A stretch of 9,538 bases of DNA from Pseudomonadota bacterium (GTDB lineage Bacteria > Pseudomonadota > Gammaproteobacteria > Burkholderiales > Ferrovaceae). Location: positions 1 through 9,538 of the forward strand of contig JAJZHV010000031.1 in assembly GCA_021804345.1 (NCBI GenBank). The letters run 5' to 3'. The position numbers were made by a program, and so were the translations under genes. Of this stretch, positions 6,257-9,538 are shown piece after piece. The notes beneath the pieces were generated by a model. It saw nothing but the letters and a program-made list of their open reading frames with translations, ran no database searches and was not told where the DNA came from. Each line of letters begins with the position of its first letter. Position 1 is the stretch's first letter.

Positions 6257-7318
6257 ATGAAGATCATGGTGGTGACCGATGCGTGGGACCCTCAAGTTAA
6301 TGGTGTGGTGCGCACACTCAAAAACACCTGCAAGGAACTGGACGCCTTGGGCCATTCGGTGTCGATGATCAGCCCCCAGTCCTTCCGGACCATTCCCTGC
6401 CCCACCTATCCGGATATTCGTTTGTCCCTGTTTCCGGGGCGTGCCGTCGCCGCGCAACTGGATCGGGCTGCACCGGATGCCCTGCATATCGCCACCGAGG
6501 GACCGCTGGGCATGGCTGCTCGCGCATGGGCTATCCGGCATGACTTCCCCTTTACCACGGCGTACCATACGCGTTTTCCGGAATATGTGCGGGCGCGCTT
6601 TGCCTTCCCCCTGGACTGGACCTACCGCTTTTTGCGCTGGTTTCACGGACCCTCCCAGGCGGTGATGACGCCCACCCCGGTGGTGATGGCTGATCTGGTG
6701 CGGTATGGGTTCAGCAATGTGGTACTGTGGGGGCGAGGAGTGGATTTGGATGTGTTCAAACCCCAGTCGGTTCAATGCCTGAATACCCGGCCGCCTATTT
6801 TTTTGTATGTGGGACGCGTGGCCGTGGAAAAAAACGTGGAGGCTTTCTTGCAACTGGATCTTCCGGGTTCCAAATGGGTGGCTGGCGCGGGTCCGGCCAT
6901 GGCACAGGTTCGCCAGCGCTATCCTGAGGTCCATTTTCTGGGTGTGTTGAATCAACCGCAACTGGCCGAGGTCTATGCCTCGGCGGATGTTTTTGTATTT
7001 CCCAGCAAAACCGACACTTTTGGACTGGTGCTGCTGGAGGCTCTGGCCTGTGGCTGTCCCGTGGCGGCCTATCCGGTCACCGGACCCCTGGATGTCATTG
7101 GCGAGTCAGGGGCGGGCGTATTGCAGGAGGATTTGCGTGCGGCTTGTTTGCAGGCCTTGAACATCCCTCGGGCCCGGGCCCGGGCCCATGCGGAAACTTT
7201 TTCCTGGCGTGCCTCCACGTTGCAGTTTCTTCATCACCTCAGTCCGCGTTCCACCCCCACTACCCCTACCACACCCTCTTCGCAGGAGCACCTGGCTGTT
7301 GAACCCCTCTCGTTCTGA
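6257..7318 (+). CDS. agt: Family 4 glycosyltransferase, Agt-like glycolipid synthase
   Basis: A 353-residue GT-B fold retaining glycosyltransferase. The N-terminal acceptor half has the GT4 motif DPQVNGVVRT (11-20) and AYHTRFPEY (102-110), with GRGVDLDVF (159-167) at the linker. The donor half has YVGRVAVEKN (184-193), FPSKTDTFGLVLLEAL (248-263) and GPLDVIG. The donor-binding E-x7-E is Asp253-x7-Glu261, an acidic first position seen as SKTDTFG in this subgroup. The subgroup includes Agt and SqdX-type enzymes that transfer sugars to diacylglycerol to make glyco- or glucuronosyl lipids. The start ATG 6257 has AAGGAG 10 nt upstream and a second AAGG closer. It follows the PlcP-like gene by 94 nt and its end overlaps dgkA, fitting conversion of PlcP-released diacylglycerol into phosphorus-free lipid. 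The C-terminal tail (331-353) is Pro/Thr/Ser-rich and not conserved fold. The sugar donor cannot be read. A mannosyltransferase acting on phosphatidylinositol-like lipid is a less likely alternative. Confidence 0.86.
   Translation: MKIMVVTDAWDPQVNGVVRTLKNTCKELDALGHSVSMISPQSFRTIPCPTYPDIRLSLFPGRAVAAQLDRAAPDALHIATEGPLGMAARAWAIRHDFPFTTAYHTRFPEYVRARFAFPLDWTYRFLRWFHGPSQAVMTPTPVVMADLVRYGFSNVVLWGRGVDLDVFKPQSVQCLNTRPPIFLYVGRVAVEKNVEAFLQLDLPGSKWVAGAGPAMAQVRQRYPEVHFLGVLNQPQLAEVYASADVFVFPSKTDTFGLVLLEALACGCPVAAYPVTGPLDVIGESGAGVLQEDLRAACLQALNIPRARARAHAETFSWRASTLQFLHHLSPRSTPTTPTTPSSQEHLAVEPLSF
7169..7187. repeat. Tandem GGGCCC hexamer, three copies
   Basis: A self-complementary GC tract of three GGGCCC units within the glycosyltransferase gene encodes Arg-Ala-Arg-Ala-Arg-Ala. 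It is in frame and coding, but as a slippage-prone tandem repeat it could vary in copy number between strains. Confidence 0.6.
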
Positions 7319-7682
7319 AAGCCCCTTCAAGGGAAAAACGGGTTTTACCCGCATCTGGAATGCTTTGGGCTATTCCATTGCGGGATGCCAGGATGCTTGG
7401 CGGCACGAAAGCGCCTTTCGCCAGGAGGTTCTGCTGGCCCTGGTGCTGACGCCTGTTTCCCTGTGGTTGCCGGCCACGGGGGTAGGACATGCGCTCATGA
7501 TCAGCAGTTTGTTGCTGGTGCTGTTGGTGGAATTGCTCAATTCTGCTGTGGAGGCCACGGTGGATCGCATTTCTCTGGAAAACCACCGCTTGGCCAAGCG
7601 GGCCAAAGATATTGGCAGTGCGGCGGTGTTGATCAGCCTGCTCAATGTGCTGGTGGTATGGGCTTGCGTGGTGTTTTTTTGA
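7299..7682 (+). CDS. dgkA: Diacylglycerol kinase
   Basis: A small integral inner-membrane kinase of 127 residues that phosphorylates diacylglycerol to phosphatidic acid. It has GFTRIWNALGYS at the N-terminus and three predicted membrane helices. Key residues align with the E. coli enzyme: Glu37 (HESAFRQE), Glu78, Asn81 and Glu85 in VELLNSAVEATVDR, and Lys103-Asp104 in RAKDIGSAAVLI. I chose TTG 7299 because AGGAG lies 10 nt upstream and the length matches the family (about 120-130). An open extension back to 7188 is just the glycosyltransferase gene read in another frame. The start lies 20 nt inside the end of the glycosyltransferase gene, so translational coupling is likely. In this operon it would recycle diacylglycerol left by the PlcP-like enzyme, in competition with the Agt-like enzyme. 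The last 41 bp overlap the opposite-strand EamA gene. Confidence 0.95.
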   Translation: MNPSRSESPFKGKTGFTRIWNALGYSIAGCQDAWRHESAFRQEVLLALVLTPVSLWLPATGVGHALMISSLLLVLLVELLNSAVEATVDRISLENHRLAKRAKDIGSAAVLISLLNVLVVWACVVFF

Positions 7683-8571
7683 CCAGGGCGCCCAGCAGGG
7701 CTCCCACTGTGACTAACAGGACGCCAGCGATGGTGGCGAGTGTGGCCTGCTCCCCCAAAAAGGGCACCGCTAGGATGGCAGAGGTTCCTGGCACGATGGC
7801 CAGCATCAAGGAGGCTACACCCGGCCCTAGGGACAAGGTGGCATAGGCATAACTGAAACTGGCCACCAGGGCGGCCACGATGCCCTGATACACGCCTTGC
7901 AGCAGAATCTGGGACAGGGGGGCCAAAACCAATCCCTTGGGCAGAAACAACAGATACACCGGAAAGTACAGCAGCGCCGACCCCACTGTTAGTCCGCACA
8001 GGGTATCCAGCGGACGAATGTGCCAAGCCCGCACCATCAGACCAAAGTTGGCATAAAGCAAGGCTGCTGCGATGAAGCAGAGATCGCCCACCCATTCCTG
8101 CGGCGTGTCCGCATGGCTTGCGGTCAGGCTGTTCAGCCCCAGCACCAGTACACCGCTGGCGGCAATGGCCAAGGCCCCGAGTGCGCGCCGCGCGGGCTTT
8201 TCTCCATAAAATAGCCAAGCCAGAGCCACGGTGGCCAGGGGGATTCCGCCATTGATCAAAATTCCGGCATGGGCTGCGGGGGCGAAAGAAAAACCGCTAT
8301 AGGCCAAAAGGGCGTAAAACAGGCCCCCGCTGCAGGCCAGGGGAATCAGGCGGCGCCAGGGCAACCGCTGTAGAGTGCCGGTCAGTAGAAAAACAGGAAG
8401 AATGAAACACAGAGAAACCCCAAAGCGCAGGGCAGTGATGTCGTAGGGCGTCAGAGCGCTTTTACCCCCCAGTCGCGACACGATGTTAAAGCCGGTCCAG
8501 CACGTAATGACAATGCCGGCAGCGATGAAGCCTTTCCAGCGGGGGCGTTCGGGAACAGTGAGGGCAGCCAT
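7642..8571 (-). CDS. EamA/DMT-family transporter
   Basis: A 309-residue, about ten-helix inner-membrane protein made of two EamA repeats. The first (from about 18) opens with IAAGIVITCWTGFNIVSRLG, PYDITALRFG and a stretch ending in HAGILINGGIPL. The second opens with EWVGDLCFIAAALLYANF and contains FSYAYATLSLGPGVASLML and FLGEQATLATIAGVLLVTVG. Family members export amino acids, drugs or other small metabolites; the substrate cannot be deduced. I prefer ATG 8571 because the upstream in-frame extension to 8682 is Cys/Arg-rich and unlike the family; an ATG at 8622 (17 more residues) is possible, though neither start has a strong ribosome site. It converges on dgkA and overlaps its final 41 bp, and is divergent from the PP0621-family gene. 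It does not appear part of the lipid operon. Confidence 0.92.
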   Translation of the reverse strand: MAALTVPERPRWKGFIAAGIVITCWTGFNIVSRLGGKSALTPYDITALRFGVSLCFILPVFLLTGTLQRLPWRRLIPLACSGGLFYALLAYSGFSFAPAAHAGILINGGIPLATVALAWLFYGEKPARRALGALAIAASGVLVLGLNSLTASHADTPQEWVGDLCFIAAALLYANFGLMVRAWHIRPLDTLCGLTVGSALLYFPVYLLFLPKGLVLAPLSQILLQGVYQGIVAALVASFSYAYATLSLGPGVASLMLAIVPGTSAILAVPFLGEQATLATIAGVLLVTVGALLGALVKKTPRKPIPPAH

Positions 8572-8665
8572 GGGACAGCTCGAAGCCTTGCAATCTAATT
8601 GGCCATCATAACATCTTTCCATGGTCTGCCTGCCCCCCCGGGTGTTCCTGCGGCAGCGTGAGGAT

Positions 8666-8677
8666 GCACAATTGTGC
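8666..8677. promoter_or_regulatory. Perfect 12-bp palindrome in the divergent spacer
   Basis: GCACAATTGTGC is a perfect dyad in the 165-bp region between the divergent EamA and PP0621-family genes (8572-8736). Its size and place suit a dimeric regulator operator. On the minus strand a TATGAT -10-like box lies at 8610-8605, without a convincing -35. No small gene or RNA was recognised in the rest of this spacer. Confidence 0.3.
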
Positions 8678-8736
8678 GTCATCGCGTTCGCTTCATGATA
8701 AATTAACCCTATGACACGACATGATTTCCCTTGACC

Positions 8737-9036
8737 ATGTGGTCCCGCTGGCTTTTTTGGGGCTTTCTGATCTGGCTGGCCTGGCGCTGGGGGTCTCCCA
8801 TTCTGGCGCGCTTGCGCCAGGATTCTGCGCCTGGGCCAACCCCCCGGGCCCCTCCGCCCGGATCGGTTGATCCGGGCGCTGGCAGCGCGGCTTCGGCTTC
8901 ACCCTCGGGGACGGAGGCGTTTCAGGAGATGGTGCGCTGTGCGCGCTGTGGCGTGTATACCCTGCGCAGTGAATCCTATTTGCAAGGGCAACAGTTTTAC
9001 TGTTGCGACGAGCATCGCCGTGCTGGAGCGCGCTGA
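8737..9036 (+). CDS. PP0621-family small membrane-anchored zinc-finger protein
   Basis: A 99-residue protein of unknown function. It has one N-terminal, tryptophan-rich membrane segment (about 2-20), then a Pro/Gly/Ala/Ser-rich linker (about 30-60). The C-terminal metal-binding knuckle reads VRCARCGVYTLRSES, then FYCCDEH. Candidate zinc ligands are Cys68, Cys71, Cys89 or Cys90, and His93. This layout matches the PP0621 family of proteobacteria. With a single short helix and no signal cleavage site, the zinc knuckle probably faces the cytoplasm, though topology is inferred. ATG 8737 is chosen over the TTG two codons upstream; no clear ribosome site precedes either. Its end overlaps the ampD start by 17 nt, suggesting coupled expression. 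Confidence 0.82.
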   Translation: MWSRWLFWGFLIWLAWRWGSPILARLRQDSAPGPTPRAPPPGSVDPGAGSAASASPSGTEAFQEMVRCARCGVYTLRSESYLQGQQFYCCDEHRRAGAR

Positions 9037-9538
9037 CCTCTTGCCGGCCTTTGCGGTGGGGGCAGGGGGCTGGGTGCCCCGTGCGCAGTGGGTGCCCTCT
9101 CCCCATTGTGACGCCCGCCCTGTGGGGCAACCGATTTCTCTGGTGGTGATACACGCCATCAGTCTTCCCCCCGGCGTCTTTGGCGGACCGGATGTGTTGC
9201 GTCTATTCAGCCACCAGCTTGATGCCACAGTCCGTCCAGAGTACGAAACCTTGCAAGGCTTGCAGGTGTCGGCGCATTTTTTTATACGGCGCCGGGGCGA
9301 ATTGATCCAATGCGTGTCCTGCGACCAACGCGCCTGGCATGCCGGTGTGTCCCAGTGGCGTGGACGCAGTCAGTGCAATGCCTGGTCCCTGGGAATCGAG
9401 CTGGAAGGCACTGATCGGGTTCCCTTTACCCTGGAACAATACCAAACTTTGGAGGCACTGCTGCGCGGGCTGGCTCAGCGCTATCCCCTGCGTGAGGTGG
9501 TGGGACATGAGCATATTGCGCCCGGGCGCAAGACCGAT
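9020..9538 (+). CDS. ampD: 1,6-anhydro-N-acetylmuramyl-L-alanine amidase AmpD (C-terminus beyond right edge)
   Basis: This cytosolic zinc amidase cleaves the stem peptide from 1,6-anhydro-muropeptides in cell-wall recycling. By controlling those muropeptides it can also influence AmpR-type beta-lactamase induction where such a system exists. Visible motifs closely follow E. coli AmpD: WVPSPHCDARP (24-34), VVIHAISLPPG with zinc ligand His45, VSAHFFIRR, RAWHAGVSQWRGR, IELEGTD, and GHEHIAPGRKTD. In the last motif His163 is the second zinc ligand, Lys171 is catalytic, and the third ligand Asp173 is the last codon of the window. All three zinc ligands are therefore present and only a short tail is missing. 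The GTG start at 9020 overlaps the preceding gene; GTG 9056 is an alternative nearer to the E. coli N-terminus. No strong ribosome site separates them. Confidence 0.95.
   Translation, partial: MLERADLLPAFAVGAGGWVPRAQWVPSPHCDARPVGQPISLVVIHAISLPPGVFGGPDVLRLFSHQLDATVRPEYETLQGLQVSAHFFIRRRGELIQCVSCDQRAWHAGVSQWRGRSQCNAWSLGIELEGTDRVPFTLEQYQTLEALLRGLAQRYPLREVVGHEHIAPGRKTD

Noticed and set aside
6221..6961. 246-codon minus-strand open frame opposite the glycosyltransferase
   Set aside because: Antisense to conserved GT4 motifs, rich in His/Arg, and without a family resemblance; a shadow frame.
7673..7710. Possible terminator after dgkA (T-run plus GC-rich inverted repeat)
   Set aside because: The T-run at 7673-7680 precedes the GGGCGCCC hairpin on the plus strand, the wrong order for an intrinsic terminator, and on the minus strand the run is A; the bases are coding on both strands.
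7370..8218. 282-codon minus-strand open frame overlapping EamA and dgkA
   Set aside because: It is a different frame of the EamA region, continuing antisense across dgkA; composition is Arg/Gly/Ser-rich and no motif is seen.
8676..8700. Second Pho box near GCGTCAT upstream of the PP0621-family gene
   Set aside because: One GTCAT is present but the next TTCAT is not at 11-bp phase, so the array pattern fails.

Overview
The window looks like chromosomal DNA from a GC-rich Gram-negative proteobacterium. The support is an AmpD amidase, a proteobacterial-type DgkA, a PP0621-family protein and a small lipoprotein. Gene style and content would suit an environmental beta- or gammaproteobacterium or a member of the Acidithiobacillia, but I cannot fix the genus from sequence alone. 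I see no rRNA, tRNA, CRISPR array or insertion sequence, and no gene-free stretch longer than 300 bases.

Left part, minus strand (5204 down to 1). A good sigma70-type promoter precedes a small EexN-like lipoprotein gene. Next comes a 954-residue PAS-LOV-PAS-GGDEF-EAL-CZB protein, then a glycogen phosphorylase gene that runs off the left edge. Spacing is tight (about 10 and 34 nt), so the three are probably one transcription unit. The middle protein carries both cyclic-di-GMP catalytic domains intact. Its second PAS domain has the flavin-cysteine signature of a blue-light LOV domain but lacks the usual signalling glutamine. Its C-terminus is a zinc-binding CZB domain.

Centre, plus strand (5241-7682). 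Three copies of a GTCA-centred element sit exactly 11 bp apart, as in a PhoB binding site (Pho box). They precede a metallophosphoesterase resembling the phospholipase C PlcP, a family 4 glycosyltransferase resembling the glycolipid synthase Agt, and diacylglycerol kinase DgkA. Together they form a coherent phosphate-starvation lipid-remodelling operon: PlcP strips phospholipid head groups to give diacylglycerol, Agt converts diacylglycerol to phosphorus-free glycolipid, and DgkA returns surplus diacylglycerol to phosphatidic acid.

Right part. An EamA/DMT transporter gene on the minus strand converges on dgkA and overlaps its end by 41 bp. Divergent from it, after a 165-bp spacer holding a perfect 12-bp palindrome, lie a small membrane-anchored zinc-finger protein (PP0621 family) and ampD. 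The ampD gene runs off the right edge just at its last zinc-ligand codon.
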